28,736 nucleotides of DNA from DASUGM01 sp036274055 (GCA_036274055.1 DASUGM010000179.1:1-28736), one strand, 5' to 3'. Positions 1 to 8,562 are shown, counted from the first letter of the stretch. Notes: generated from the letters alone by a model not told the origin. Numbers and translations: made by a program.

Positions 1-52
1 CGTACCCCGCGTACCCGAAGTACCCGAAGTACCCGCGGTACTCGTAGTCCCG
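1..52. repeat. Imperfect 9-bp tandem repeat (GTACCCGAA-like)
   Basis: The left edge consists of successive imperfect units of about 9 bp related to GTACCCGAA (two exact adjacent copies near 18-35, degenerate copies either side). It ends right at the stop of the photolyase gene. A related GTACCC-rich array on the other strand lies at 18665-18712. The array may continue left of the window. Confidence 0.7.
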
Positions 53-1510
53 TCACCCCCCGTACTTCTGAAGGAACTGCTTGAGCCGGAGCTTCCTGAC
101 CGTATTCGCCGAACTCATGTAGCGGATCGTCCCGTAAATCTCCCGCTCCGGCGCCCACGGGCGATCGTAGCGGCCGAGTGTCCAGAGATACCCCGAGTAT
201 GAATTCGGATCGCGGCCGTCGATGGCCTGCGCGTTCATGATCTCTGTCATCTGCGCGAGTGCGTCTTCCGGCGACGGCGACCACTCGAGGATCTTCTTGC
301 CCCACAGCATCCGCAGGTAGTTGTGCATCCAGCCGTCGCGCGCGAGCTGCCGCTGGGCCGCGTTCCAGACCGCGTCGTGCGTGCGCGCATCGAGGAACTC
401 GTCACGTGAGTAAATGAACGGACGTCGGTCGCGCGCGTGGCGGCCGAGTGTCTGCTGCGCCCAATCGGGCAGCGACGAGAACTTCCAATAGTCATCTGGC
501 CGGGTCGCGCACATGTTGAAGCCGATTTCCCGCCACGTGACCAATTGATCGAGGAACGCCTCGGCCGGTGCGCCGGCGTTCCACCACCCCGCACGCTTGC
601 CGCGCGCCGCCTCGCCCAGCCTGCGCGTCGTCCACTTCGCGTGTGTCATGACCGCAGCGAAGACGTCGTGCGAGGCGATGTGGCCAAAGTGCAGATACGG
701 CGAGAGTCCGCTGGTGCCGCGGGCTTCAGGTTGGTTGTGATCCTCCGGGTATCGATCCAGCGCGTCGGTGACGAAGCGCGCCAGCGCCGCGTGTGCGGCG
801 CGCGCGCCGCCGGTCAGCGTTGGTGCGATTGAATGATCGATTGGCAGGGAGGCGATCAGTGCCGCCGGCGCCTCGAGTTGCGCGGTCGGCGTCGCTGGCC
901 AGTGCGACGAGATCCCGCGCGGCAGCGGCAGTCGCAGCGGCGGAAGATCACCGACCTCGACCTCGGCCGGCCACGGCCGGAGGTGCTCGCGCAGCGTGCG
1001 CTGAAGGTGAGCGCGAAATGAAAACGCGGTCACGAAGGTCCGCGCGGTCGCGCGCATGGGCAGGATCCCGTTCGAGTCCACGGCCTCGAGACGCGCGCCG
1101 ATCGCTCGGCCGGCGGCCGCGATCATCCGCGGCAGGAAGAAACACGGGAAATCGTCGGTGACGACGAGGCACGCCTCGCGCGCGAGCGACTCGAGAAGGC
1201 CTTTGCCGGCGCCGCGGGCCGGCTCGACGTAGGGCAGATAGGTCACCGGCGTCCCCGCAAACGCGCGCGCGTTGTCGGCCATCCCGTCGACCACGAATCG
1301 ATGCAGCCGATCGCTGGCCCAGGGGTAGTCGCATCGCAGTGCCTCGAGCACGATCAGCGGCTTGCGCCAGTCGCGCGCGGCGTCCACGGCGCGCTCGAGC
1401 GCGAAATTGGCGCGCGTTCGCCGGAAGGCGGTCATCCAGTAGAGGACATACGCGGCATCCGGCCGCGCCGGTCGCGCGTTGACCTGCCGGATTCTGGATG
1501 TCGGCGCCAT
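53..1510 (-). CDS. phr: Class II deoxyribodipyrimidine (CPD) photolyase
   Basis: Predicted flavoenzyme that uses light to split cyclobutane pyrimidine dimers in DNA; cytosolic. The protein is about 485 aa, normal for the family. An N-terminal alpha/beta antenna domain begins VLYWMTAFRRTRANFAL, close to the class II N-terminal signature. The C-terminal helical FAD domain contains SGLSPYLHFGHI and the strongly class II-like stretches HNYLRMLWGKKILEW, IDGRDPNSYSGYLW and YGTIRYMS. The ATG at 1510 is preferred over a GTG at 1537, because the latter lies inside a 14-bp tandem repeat. No clear Shine-Dalgarno is seen. The gene is monocistronic, divergent from the S9 peptidase, and ends against the left-edge repeat. 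Class II rather than class I is well supported by these motifs; the symbol is generic. Confidence 0.93.
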   Translation of the reverse strand: MAPTSRIRQVNARPARPDAAYVLYWMTAFRRTRANFALERAVDAARDWRKPLIVLEALRCDYPWASDRLHRFVVDGMADNARAFAGTPVTYLPYVEPARGAGKGLLESLAREACLVVTDDFPCFFLPRMIAAAGRAIGARLEAVDSNGILPMRATARTFVTAFSFRAHLQRTLREHLRPWPAEVEVGDLPPLRLPLPRGISSHWPATPTAQLEAPAALIASLPIDHSIAPTLTGGARAAHAALARFVTDALDRYPEDHNQPEARGTSGLSPYLHFGHIASHDVFAAVMTHAKWTTRRLGEAARGKRAGWWNAGAPAEAFLDQLVTWREIGFNMCATRPDDYWKFSSLPDWAQQTLGRHARDRRPFIYSRDEFLDARTHDAVWNAAQRQLARDGWMHNYLRMLWGKKILEWSPSPEDALAQMTEIMNAQAIDGRDPNSYSGYLWTLGRYDRPWAPEREIYGTIRYMSSANTVRKLRLKQFLQKYGG

Positions 1511-1530
1511 TCGAGCAGGGTAGCTCAGAC

Positions 1531-1618
1531 GGCTCACGGCTTACGGCTCACGGCTTACGACCGCACCCCGCACGTCGCACCCGCGCACTTCGCCGCACGT
1601 CGCACCCCGCACCGCGCA
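1531..1618. repeat. Intergenic word-like repeats (14-bp tandem plus CGCAC words)
   Basis: A perfect 14-bp tandem GGCTCACGGCTTAC occupies 1531-1544 and 1545-1558. It is followed by CGCAC-rich DNA in which the 14-mer CGCACGTCGCACCC occurs exactly at 1569-1582 and 1594-1607. The block fills most of the gap between the divergent photolyase and S9 peptidase genes. The only promoter-like element I see beyond it is a weak TATAGA at 1637-1642, 28 bp before the peptidase start. Confidence 0.75.
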
Positions 1619-1669
1619 CGGGGCACGGGCGTTGGATATAGACTCCTGCCCGAGAGACGGGGAGGCGGC

Positions 1670-3892
1670 ATGCAAGCACGGTCAATCACAGCGATAGTTG
1701 CCGGAATCGGTGCCGGAACTCTGGCCCTGGCGGGGGGCCTGCACGCGCAACAGGCGGCGCCGCTCGATCGGCTGCGGACGATGCCGGGCGTCGAGCAATA
1801 CACGAAGATGGCGCCGCAGCTGAACGGCTCGATCCTCTCCGGCGCGATCGCACCGACGTGGGCCGCCGATGGTCAATCGTTTTCCTACGCCCTCAACGGC
1901 AAGCTCCTGCGCTTTGATGTCGCGGCGATGAAAGCCGTCGAAACCGGCGACGCGCCGGTTGCGGCGCCAGGCGCAGGCCGCGCCGGGGGCCGTGGCGCGG
2001 GCGGGGTGGCCGGCGGTGGACGCGGCCGCGGCGCCGGCAGCCTGCCCTCCGGCGTGCCGAATCCGTGCCCGCCGGCGCCGGTGGAACGCGGCCGACAAAG
2101 CGCCTGCGCGCCGTCGCCGGACGGCAAGATGAAGGCGTTCTACAAGGACCGCAACATCTTCATCAGCAATGCCGACGGCTCCGGCGAAATCGCGCTGACC
2201 ACGGACGGCAGTGTGCAGGAGCGCACGAAGTACGGGGTCGGCTCGTGGGTCTACGGCGAGGAGCTCGGCCAGACCTCGGCGATCTGGTGGTCGCCCGACG
2301 GCAGCAAGGTCGCGTTCTATTACTTCAACGAAGGCAAAGTGAAGGACTACTACCTGCAGATGATGCAGACCGATCTGCAGTCGGCGCTCGACGTCGAGGC
2401 GTATCCGAAGGCGGGGACCGACAACCCGGTCGCCGACGTCCTCGTCTACGACCTGGCCACGAAAGAACGCACGACGCTCGATGTTCGCGACGGCAAGCCG
2501 TTCACCAACGACGTCGTCGGCCACTACGTTTACGCCATCGAGTGGTCGCCGAACGGCACCGAGCTGATGATGAACCGGACCAACCGGCGGCAGCAGATCA
2601 TGGAATTCATCGCCTGCAACCCGGCGACGACCAAGTGCCGCGTCGTCGTCCGTGAAGAGTGGCTGACCGGCTGGACCGACAATCGGCCGCAGCGCCGCTG
2701 GCTCGCGGACCGCAACCGGTTCATCTGGGAATCGGAGCGCAACGGCTGGACGAACTACTACCTCTACGACTACGCCGCCGGCAAGCTGCTCAACCCGATC
2801 ACGGCGCACACGACCTTCGAGGCCGGGGCGATCGTCAAGCTCGACGAAGACGCCGGCGCGATGTTCTACCTGGCGCGCGACGGCGACAACCACATGAAGC
2901 TGCAGCTGCACCGTGTCGGCCTCGACGGCAACGGCGACGTGCGGCTGACCGATCCGAAGTTCACACACGCGGCGACGATCTCGCCGGACAACAGGTATTT
3001 CGTCGATGTCTATCAGTCGCACGATCAGCCGGCGGCGACGCGCGTCGTCGACATGCGCGGCACGGTCGTCGCCGAAATCGCGAAGAGCGACACGTCGAAA
3101 TTCGATGCCGCCGGCTTCAAGAGAGTCGAGATGTTCAGCTACAAGGCCGCGGACGGCAAGACGACGCTCTACGGGACGATCGCGTTTCCGTCGAACTTCG
3201 ACAAGTCGAAGAAATACGCGACGCTGGTGCCGGTGTACGGCGGCCCGGCGTCGGGCAGCAACGTGCCGACCGAGAATTTCGCGATGCCGTCGGCGAACAC
3301 CGAGTACGGCTTCCTCGTCGTCAACCTGATGTCGCGCGCGGCGCCGGGCATGGGCCGGCGCACGCTCGATTCGATTTACATGAAGCTCGGCCAGACGGAG
3401 ATGGACGACATGGCCGAGGGCATCAAGGCGCTGTGGCCGCGTCCGTACTTCGACAAGACACGCGTCGGGATTCACGGATCGTCATACGGCGGGTACACGT
3501 CGGCGATGGAGATCCTGCGTCACCCCGAAGTATTCACCGCCGCGTCGGCCGCGTCGCCGGTGACCTCGTGGGTGCACTACGACACGATCTACACCGAGCG
3601 CTACATGTGGATCCCGCAGGAGAACAAGGACGGCTACGATGCCGGCAGTGCGATGACCTACGCGAAGAACCTGCGCGGCCGCCTGCTGATCTACTACGGC
3701 ACGGCGGACAACAACGTCCATCCGAACAACTCGATGCAGCTGATCAAGGCGCTGCAGCAGGCGGGAAAGAGCTTCGAAGTGCAGGTTGGTCCGGACGCCG
3801 GCCATAGCAACGTCAACGCCCAGCGGATGATGGAGTTCTTCATCGAGAATCTGAACGTGCGGCCGGAGCGGTTGATGGCGCCGGAAAAATAA
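1670..3892 (+). CDS. Secreted S9 family prolyl peptidase, dipeptidyl peptidase IV type
   Basis: Predicted exported serine peptidase removing dipeptides from peptide N-termini (Xaa-Pro preference is known for the DPP IV family). The 740-aa product starts at an ATG preceded by GGGGAGG. It has a Sec signal peptide (residues 1-25, cleavage after LHA), an N-terminal eight-bladed-type propeller with a WVYGEEL segment matching the double-Glu motif that binds the substrate amino terminus in DPP IV, and a C-terminal alpha/beta-hydrolase domain. The catalytic triad is visible: Ser605 in GSSYGGY, Asp680 in GTADNNVHP and His712 in DAGHSN. An unusual Gly/Arg/Ala-rich insert lies at about residues 95-127, followed by a pair of Cys residues. 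The gene is alone on its strand. The long frame upstream of 1670 crosses repeats and is not taken as coding. Confidence 0.93.
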   Translation: MQARSITAIVAGIGAGTLALAGGLHAQQAAPLDRLRTMPGVEQYTKMAPQLNGSILSGAIAPTWAADGQSFSYALNGKLLRFDVAAMKAVETGDAPVAAPGAGRAGGRGAGGVAGGGRGRGAGSLPSGVPNPCPPAPVERGRQSACAPSPDGKMKAFYKDRNIFISNADGSGEIALTTDGSVQERTKYGVGSWVYGEELGQTSAIWWSPDGSKVAFYYFNEGKVKDYYLQMMQTDLQSALDVEAYPKAGTDNPVADVLVYDLATKERTTLDVRDGKPFTNDVVGHYVYAIEWSPNGTELMMNRTNRRQQIMEFIACNPATTKCRVVVREEWLTGWTDNRPQRRWLADRNRFIWESERNGWTNYYLYDYAAGKLLNPITAHTTFEAGAIVKLDEDAGAMFYLARDGDNHMKLQLHRVGLDGNGDVRLTDPKFTHAATISPDNRYFVDVYQSHDQPAATRVVDMRGTVVAEIAKSDTSKFDAAGFKRVEMFSYKAADGKTTLYGTIAFPSNFDKSKKYATLVPVYGGPASGSNVPTENFAMPSANTEYGFLVVNLMSRAAPGMGRRTLDSIYMKLGQTEMDDMAEGIKALWPRPYFDKTRVGIHGSSYGGYTSAMEILRHPEVFTAASAASPVTSWVHYDTIYTERYMWIPQENKDGYDAGSAMTYAKNLRGRLLIYYGTADNNVHPNNSMQLIKALQQAGKSFEVQVGPDAGHSNVNAQRMMEFFIENLNVRPERLMAPEK

Positions 3893-3922
3893 GCCGAACG
3901 CCCGGACGCTGTCGGAGCGGCG

Positions 3923-5230
3923 TCAGTCGTGCTGGTCTCGCCTTTTCGCTGGCGAGACCACCGGGCGCTTCAGTTCAGCCAGGCGCTTCGCCACCGAGTC
4001 GCGATCGCTCCAACGCTGGTGCAGTTGTCCAAGTTCCGCGCCCTGGCGTTCGATGACGACCAGGCGATCGGCGCGATCCTGTTCGGAGTGCGCCAGCCTC
4101 GCCGTCAACTCCGCCACCACGCCGTCCAGCACCGCCGCGCGGCCGATCTCCGCGCCCTGCTGTTCGATCACCGCCAGGCGATCGGCGCGATCCTGCTCTG
4201 AGTGTGCGAGTCTGGCGGTCAGGTCGGCGATCGCCGCATTCAGCTGCGCGGCTTCCTCGGCTCGTTGCGCCTGCTGCTCCTCGGCGAGTCGTTTGAGAAA
4301 CGCGACGTCGGCGGCGTGCGTGGCGGTGACGACCTTCTCCCTGGCGATGGCCCCATACAAATCGAGCAACGCTTGGACGAGGCGCGCGCCCGCCGACTCC
4401 GTCAACGGCGTGCGCGCTTCGGCCGGCAGCGGCGCGATCGGCGCGGCGCTCATGATGAGGAACATGTCGTAGTGGCTGAACACCGCAGGCTCGAAACTGA
4501 CGTGAGGCACGCCGGCGACGGCCGCCAGACGTTTCACCGAGGTTGCGCTGAACAGATAAAGGTGCTCGCGCTCCTTGAGCTGCTCCACGAAGCGATGCCC
4601 CTCGGCCTGCAACTGCTCGAGTGTCGCGCCCTCGCGATACTGCGGCGTCTGCACCAGCACCTGGCCGCCCGGCGCCAACAGCGATACGCAATGACGCAGC
4701 GTGGCGACCGGGTCCGGCAGGTGTTCGAGCACGTCCATGGCGGCGATGAGATCGAGCGACCCCGCCGTGATCGGCTGGTCTTCGATCGGCCCCTGCCACA
4801 TCGGGACACCGAACAACTGCGTCGCCAGCGCAACGATTTCCGGGCTCAGTTCGAGGCCGCGGGCCTCGAAGCCGGCCCAGCGCATCAGCGCGACAAACCC
4901 GCCGTGAGCGCTGCCGAGTTCGAGGATCCGGGCCGGCGGTCGTTGAAAGCGGAGCAGCGTCTCGAGCCAGAACAGGCACCGCTCGGTCAGGTCGATCCGG
5001 GCGCGGTCGTGGATGTTGGCGAACCCGAGATCCTCCTCCATGTGGCCGAACCAGTAGTCGCGGCCGTACAGGTCGGCGTCATCATCGGCGACCCGGGAAA
5101 CGTCCTTCCCCTGATCGAACATGCTGACGAGCGTTTCGCAATTGCGGCAGGCGCGATAGTGCTCGGAAAACGGCTCGAGTTGCGTATTGCCACACCAGCA
5201 GGGGCGGAAAAATGGAGTAGGAGTCGACAT
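3923..5230 (-). CDS. Zinc-ribbon class I SAM methyltransferase with duplicated C-terminal coiled coil
   Basis: Probable SAM-dependent methyltransferase, substrate unknown; 435 aa, cytosolic. Residues 11-31 carry a Cys4 ribbon (Cys11, Cys13, Cys28, Cys31). The Rossmann methyltransferase domain spans about 98-235, with motif I ILELGSAHGGF, an acidic residue after strand 2 (GLELSP) and a DVLEHLPDP post-motif typical of the Methyltransf_23 group. Residues about 310-422 form a long charged coiled coil containing two nearly identical 38-residue units (337-374 and 375-412, LTARLAHSEQDRADRL...). Such Cys-ribbon methyltransferases are common in sugar and polysaccharide pathways, and a methyltransferase followed by a coiled coil recalls chain-terminating enzymes of the WbdD type, but no glycan genes are adjacent. 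ATG start, no obvious Shine-Dalgarno; a TACAAT-like hexamer lies upstream. Confidence 0.85.
   Translation of the reverse strand: MSTPTPFFRPCWCGNTQLEPFSEHYRACRNCETLVSMFDQGKDVSRVADDDADLYGRDYWFGHMEEDLGFANIHDRARIDLTERCLFWLETLLRFQRPPARILELGSAHGGFVALMRWAGFEARGLELSPEIVALATQLFGVPMWQGPIEDQPITAGSLDLIAAMDVLEHLPDPVATLRHCVSLLAPGGQVLVQTPQYREGATLEQLQAEGHRFVEQLKEREHLYLFSATSVKRLAAVAGVPHVSFEPAVFSHYDMFLIMSAAPIAPLPAEARTPLTESAGARLVQALLDLYGAIAREKVVTATHAADVAFLKRLAEEQQAQRAEEAAQLNAAIADLTARLAHSEQDRADRLAVIEQQGAEIGRAAVLDGVVAELTARLAHSEQDRADRLVVIERQGAELGQLHQRWSDRDSVAKRLAELKRPVVSPAKRRDQHD
3934..3959. other. 9-bp perfect hairpin at convergent gene ends
   Basis: GGTCTCGCC (3934-3942) and GGCGAGACC (3951-3959) form a perfect 9-bp stem with an 8-nt loop. 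It lies inside the last codons of the methyltransferase gene and 41 bp after the S9 peptidase stop. It could terminate or protect the peptidase transcript, but neither strand has a U-tract. Confidence 0.35.
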
Positions 5231-5386
5231 CGGGCGGAGAACAGGTCAGCCCATGATGACATCTTTTATTTCTTCGCCGGGAATTGTATCGATGCGTCCG
5301 TCGAAGAGCCCGACTGCGCGTTCTGCGGGGAGCGGAACGGCCTAATCGCGGTATTGGCCCCTCCCGGCGGCCGCGACGGGCGGGGT

Positions 5387-5417
5387 CGGGCGCGCAAGCG
5401 CCCGGCCCTCGCGGGCC
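5387..5417 (-). terminator. Possible GC hairpins after ADOP1
   Basis: Immediately downstream of the ADOP1 stop on the minus strand are two adjoining stems: a 7-bp stem CGGGCGC/GCGCCCG with a GCAA tetraloop (5387-5404), and GGCCC/GGGCC with a 4-nt loop (5404-5417). There is no U-tract, so intrinsic termination is uncertain. The remainder of the 5231-5423 gap shows only AT-richer DNA near 5260, probably the methyltransferase promoter region. Confidence 0.35.
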
Positions 5418-5423
5418 AGCCGC

Positions 5424-8141
5424 TCAGCCTCGCAACGCCACCGCCGGATCGACTTTCATCGCCCGTCGCGCCGGCACGAACGCCGCCGCCGCCGCGACCG
5501 CCACCAGCGTGGCGCCGACGGTGACGTAAGTCAGCGGATCAATCGGCGGCACGCCGTAGAGCATCGATCCGAACCACGGCGAGAACCCCAGTCCAATCAG
5601 ACAACCCGCGGCGACGCCCAATCCGGCGAGCCCGACCGCCTGCCGCACCATCAGCCGGCCGACGTCCATCGGCGTCGCGCCGAGCGCCAGCCGGATACCG
5701 ACCTCGGCGCGCCGCTCAGCGACGATCAACGTGATGACACCGTAGACGCCGACGGCGGCGAGGGTCAGCGCGAGCACGCCGAACGTCCCAATCAGCGCCA
5801 GCACGAATCGGCGCTCGCTCATCGACTCGCTGCGCAGCTGCTCCATCGTCTGCAGATTGAACGGCGGATTGGCGCCCGTTGCCTTGACCGCTTCACGAAC
5901 TTGCGCGCCGATTGCCGCCGGGTCGCCGTTGGTCCGCACCGCGATGAACGGCGCAACCGGCGTATTGTTGCGGTACTGGAGATAGATCTCCGGCTTGGGA
6001 TCTTCCTCGAGGCTGCCGTGGCGGACGCTGCCGATGACGCCGACGACGGTCAGCCACGCCTGGCCTGCCGCCGGCGCGCCACCGAGCGCGACGTGCTTGC
6101 CGATCGGGTCGTCGCCGGGGAAGACGCGCTTCGCGAACGCGTCGTTGACCAGCACGGTCGGCGGCGCGCCCGGGCCGTCCTCATTCGTGAACGCGCGGCC
6201 GCGCAGCACCGGGATCTTCATCGTCCCGACGAAGTCGAAGATCGACCGGCGCATCTCGACCTCCGGCATCTCCGCCGGCAGATTCGATCGGCCATCGACC
6301 GCAATCGTCGTCGTCACATTCGTGCTGCCCAGGGGCATGCGCGTGGTGCCGCCGACGTTGACGACGCCGGGGATCGCGCGCAGCCGGGCTTCAAGGTCGT
6401 CGTAGTAGGCCAGCCGCGCCGGCATCGCCGGGCCGACGCTGGCAGGCACGTTCATCTGGAATGTCAGCAGGCTCTCGGACGCGAAGCCCGGATTGACCCG
6501 CATCACCGCGACGAAGCTGCGCAGCAGCAGACCGGCACCGAGCGTGAGCGCCATCGCCATCGCGACCTCAGCGACGATGAGCCCCGAGCGGACGCGCTGA
6601 CGCGATGCCGTCGCCGTCGTCCGCGTGCCGTCGCGCATCGTTTCGTTGGCGCGCGAGCGCGATGCCGACCACGCCGGGAGGCCGCCGACGACGAGACCGG
6701 TCAGCAAAGAGAGCGCGATCGCAAACAGCGCGGCAGCAGCCCCGGGCGTGGCCTCGGACAGCCGCGGGAGATCCGGCGGCGCCAGCGCGATCAGCAGGCG
6801 CGTGCCCAGCACCATCATCGCGATGCCGACCAGGCCGCCGGCGAGCGCGAGCGTTGTGCTTTCGACCAGGGTCTGCTGCACCAGGCGCCGCCGCGTTGCG
6901 CCGAGCGCCGAGCGGATCGCCAGATCGCGTTGCTGTCCAGTGGCCCGGGCCAACAGCACGTTGGCGACGTTGACGCACGTAATCAACATCACCACGCCGA
7001 CTCCCAGCAGCAGGACAATGAGTGCCGGCCGCACTCTGCCGACCGTCTGTTCGTGCAGCGTCTTTACGGTGGCGCCGTATCCCTTGTTGGTGTCGGGAAA
7101 CTCCCCGGCGCGCCGCGCCGCCAACGCGCTCAGTTCGGCGCGCGCGTCGTCGATGGTCTTGCCCGGCCCGAGGCGGCCGATGACGCTGAGGAAGTGAATC
7201 GTGCGCAACGGCTGGCCGGCCTGATCCTGGAAGCGGCCGTCCGTCGCCGGGTTGTGCGGCAGCCAGACGTCGGCGCTCAGCGCGCGAGTGAACCCCGACG
7301 GTCCGAGCATCGATCGATACGGGAATACGAAATCTTCCGGCATCACCCCGACGATTCGCACCGGCACGCGTGAGGGCGGAGTCTGGACGGTGCGGCCGAC
7401 GATGGTCCGGTCGCTGTTGAAAGTGCTTTTCCAGAACTGATAACTCAAGACCGCGGTCGGTTCGGGTTCGACGTCGTTGAAGACCCGGCCGAGCAGCGGC
7501 GTGCGGCCGAGGAGACGCAGCAGATCGGGCGCGATGGTGAGCGCCTGGATCAACTGCGGATCGGCGTCCGCCCGCGGCTGAAATTGCACCGGCGTCAGGA
7601 ACGAATACAGATACGACACGTCGGAGAGCGACGTCGCTTCGCGCTTGATGGCCGCGAAATTCGACGGCGACACCACGTTGTTCGGCTCGTTGTTGCGCGT
7701 GTTGTCGTCCCAGATCATGACCAGCCGTCCGGGATTGGTGTACGGCAGCGGCCGCAGCAGCACCGCGTAGGCGACGCCGAAGATGGCAGTGTTGGCGCCA
7801 ATGCCGAGCGCGAGCGTGAGCACGGTCAGCGCGGCAAAGACGGGCGTTCGCGTGAACTGACGAAGCGCGAGCTTGAGATCGGCGGCGAGCGACTCTCGGG
7901 TCATGAACAAACTCCGTCGGGAAGAGACGACCGGGGCCGCGAGCCGGCCGCGTTCGAGCAGGCCGGAGACGAGGGCATCGGCGCAGTGAAAGAGGAGGAG
8001 AAGGACGAGGCGGGGACGAGAAGGGCCGACGGCCGTGGCGCGTATTTCAAACGTTCGTTGCAACTCCGCACCGAAGTGGCGGCGGAAAGACAGCGGGTAG
8101 GCAAGCAGTGCCGCGCGATGGATTTGAAGGAGTGCTTTCAC
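5424..8141 (-). CDS. ADOP family orphan ABC permease (MacB/FtsX-like), ADOP1
   Basis: Large membrane protein of 905 aa in the acidobacterial duplicated orphan permease family. These are MacB-like permeases with two FtsX units and no linked ATPase; the transported substrate is unknown. A short prefix domain (about residues 1-75, with YPLSFRRHFGAEL) precedes the first TM (LALGIGANTAIF) and a MacB-type periplasmic domain. Next comes an FtsX core (about 375-470, ending near RSALGATRRRLVQQ), a second TM/periplasmic unit, and a C-terminal FtsX core with GIRLALGATPMDVGRLM. The start is a GTG at 8141, only 34 bp after the padR1 stop and preceded by GGAG within a CTCGGCGTC-type repeat. No ABC ATPase is encoded in this window. 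Probably repressed by the adjacent PadR regulator. Confidence 0.92.
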   Translation of the reverse strand: MKALLQIHRAALLAYPLSFRRHFGAELQRTFEIRATAVGPSRPRLVLLLLFHCADALVSGLLERGRLAAPVVSSRRSLFMTRESLAADLKLALRQFTRTPVFAALTVLTLALGIGANTAIFGVAYAVLLRPLPYTNPGRLVMIWDDNTRNNEPNNVVSPSNFAAIKREATSLSDVSYLYSFLTPVQFQPRADADPQLIQALTIAPDLLRLLGRTPLLGRVFNDVEPEPTAVLSYQFWKSTFNSDRTIVGRTVQTPPSRVPVRIVGVMPEDFVFPYRSMLGPSGFTRALSADVWLPHNPATDGRFQDQAGQPLRTIHFLSVIGRLGPGKTIDDARAELSALAARRAGEFPDTNKGYGATVKTLHEQTVGRVRPALIVLLLGVGVVMLITCVNVANVLLARATGQQRDLAIRSALGATRRRLVQQTLVESTTLALAGGLVGIAMMVLGTRLLIALAPPDLPRLSEATPGAAAALFAIALSLLTGLVVGGLPAWSASRSRANETMRDGTRTTATASRQRVRSGLIVAEVAMAMALTLGAGLLLRSFVAVMRVNPGFASESLLTFQMNVPASVGPAMPARLAYYDDLEARLRAIPGVVNVGGTTRMPLGSTNVTTTIAVDGRSNLPAEMPEVEMRRSIFDFVGTMKIPVLRGRAFTNEDGPGAPPTVLVNDAFAKRVFPGDDPIGKHVALGGAPAAGQAWLTVVGVIGSVRHGSLEEDPKPEIYLQYRNNTPVAPFIAVRTNGDPAAIGAQVREAVKATGANPPFNLQTMEQLRSESMSERRFVLALIGTFGVLALTLAAVGVYGVITLIVAERRAEVGIRLALGATPMDVGRLMVRQAVGLAGLGVAAGCLIGLGFSPWFGSMLYGVPPIDPLTYVTVGATLVAVAAAAAFVPARRAMKVDPAVALRG

Positions 8142-8175
8142 TCTGCGTCTCCGCGCCCTCGGCGTCTCGGCGTGA
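8141..8175. repeat. CTCxGCGTC word repeat between padR1 and ADOP1
   Basis: The 34-bp spacer between the padR1 stop and the ADOP1 GTG is almost entirely four degenerate units of CTC(T/C/G)GCGTC. On the coding (minus) strand it reads as GAGACGCxGAG words and supplies the GGAG-like sequence ahead of the ADOP1 start, so a repetitive sequence may double as ribosome-binding site. Confidence 0.65.
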
Positions 8176-8517
8176 TTACCGGGTCAACAGGTTCCGCGCC
8201 CGCGCCGCGGCGACCTGTTCGGCCAGCCGCTCCGCTTCCATCACCGCGATCTCACGGCCGCGCGGCGTCAGCCGGTAATTGCGGCGCCGTTCGTCGTCGC
8301 CGGCGGCGCCCGCGATCTCCGCGATCAGGTTCTGTTCGAGCAACCGGGCGAGGCTCCGGTAGAGCGTCCCGGTGCGCAGCGGCAGACGCCCGCCGAGCCG
8401 CCCCTCGACCGCCTGGAGGATCGCGTAGCCGTGAAGATCGTGCTCGGCGAGCGCCATCAGGATTTCGAAGGCGATCGGCGTCAGCGGCAGTTCGGCGTCG
8501 GACGACCGGAAGGGCAT
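8176..8517 (-). CDS. PadR family transcriptional regulator, padR1
   Basis: Winged-helix DNA-binding regulator of about 113 aa; the short PadR form with a recognition region (TGTLYRSLARLLEQNLI) and wing (RRRNYRLTPRGREI), followed by a C-terminal dimerisation helix. In Acidobacteriota, PadR genes commonly precede ADOP permeases and are inferred to control them. This one lies directly upstream of ADOP1 on the same strand. ATG 8517 is chosen over GTG 8532, because a promoter-like CATAAT hexamer (8524-8529) would fall inside the longer reading. This places the ATG near +1. Confidence 0.9.
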   Translation of the reverse strand: MPFRSSDAELPLTPIAFEILMALAEHDLHGYAILQAVEGRLGGRLPLRTGTLYRSLARLLEQNLIAEIAGAAGDDERRRNYRLTPRGREIAVMEAERLAEQVAAARARNLLTR

Positions 8518-8551
8518 AGATTCATTATGCACATACGCATCATGAACGCAA
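8517..8551 (-). promoter_or_regulatory. padR1 promoter and overlapping dyad operator
   Basis: On the minus strand, TTGCGT (8546-8551), a 16-bp spacer and CATAAT (8524-8529) are followed after 6 bp by the ATG. The -10 matches consensus at 5/6, the -35 only at 3/6. A dyad ATnATGC-N6-GCATnAT (8524-8543) overlaps the -10, as expected for PadR autorepression. Inferred from spacing and symmetry only. Confidence 0.45.
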
Positions 8552-8562
8552 CGAGTTCACGA

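Noticed and set aside
1682..3475. 597-codon open frame antisense to the S9 peptidase
   Set aside because: Arg/Val-rich translation without any recognisable domain; in GC-rich DNA the antisense frame of a real gene often stays open. The plus-strand peptidase has signal peptide and catalytic triad.
3934..3959. Intrinsic terminator for the S9 peptidase
   Set aside because: The stem is perfect but there is no U-tract and it lies in coding sequence of the convergent gene, so it is listed only as a hairpin.
4202..5524. 440-codon plus-strand frame over the methyltransferase and the following gap
   Set aside because: No domain, composition of a shadow frame; the minus-strand methyltransferase has clear motifs.
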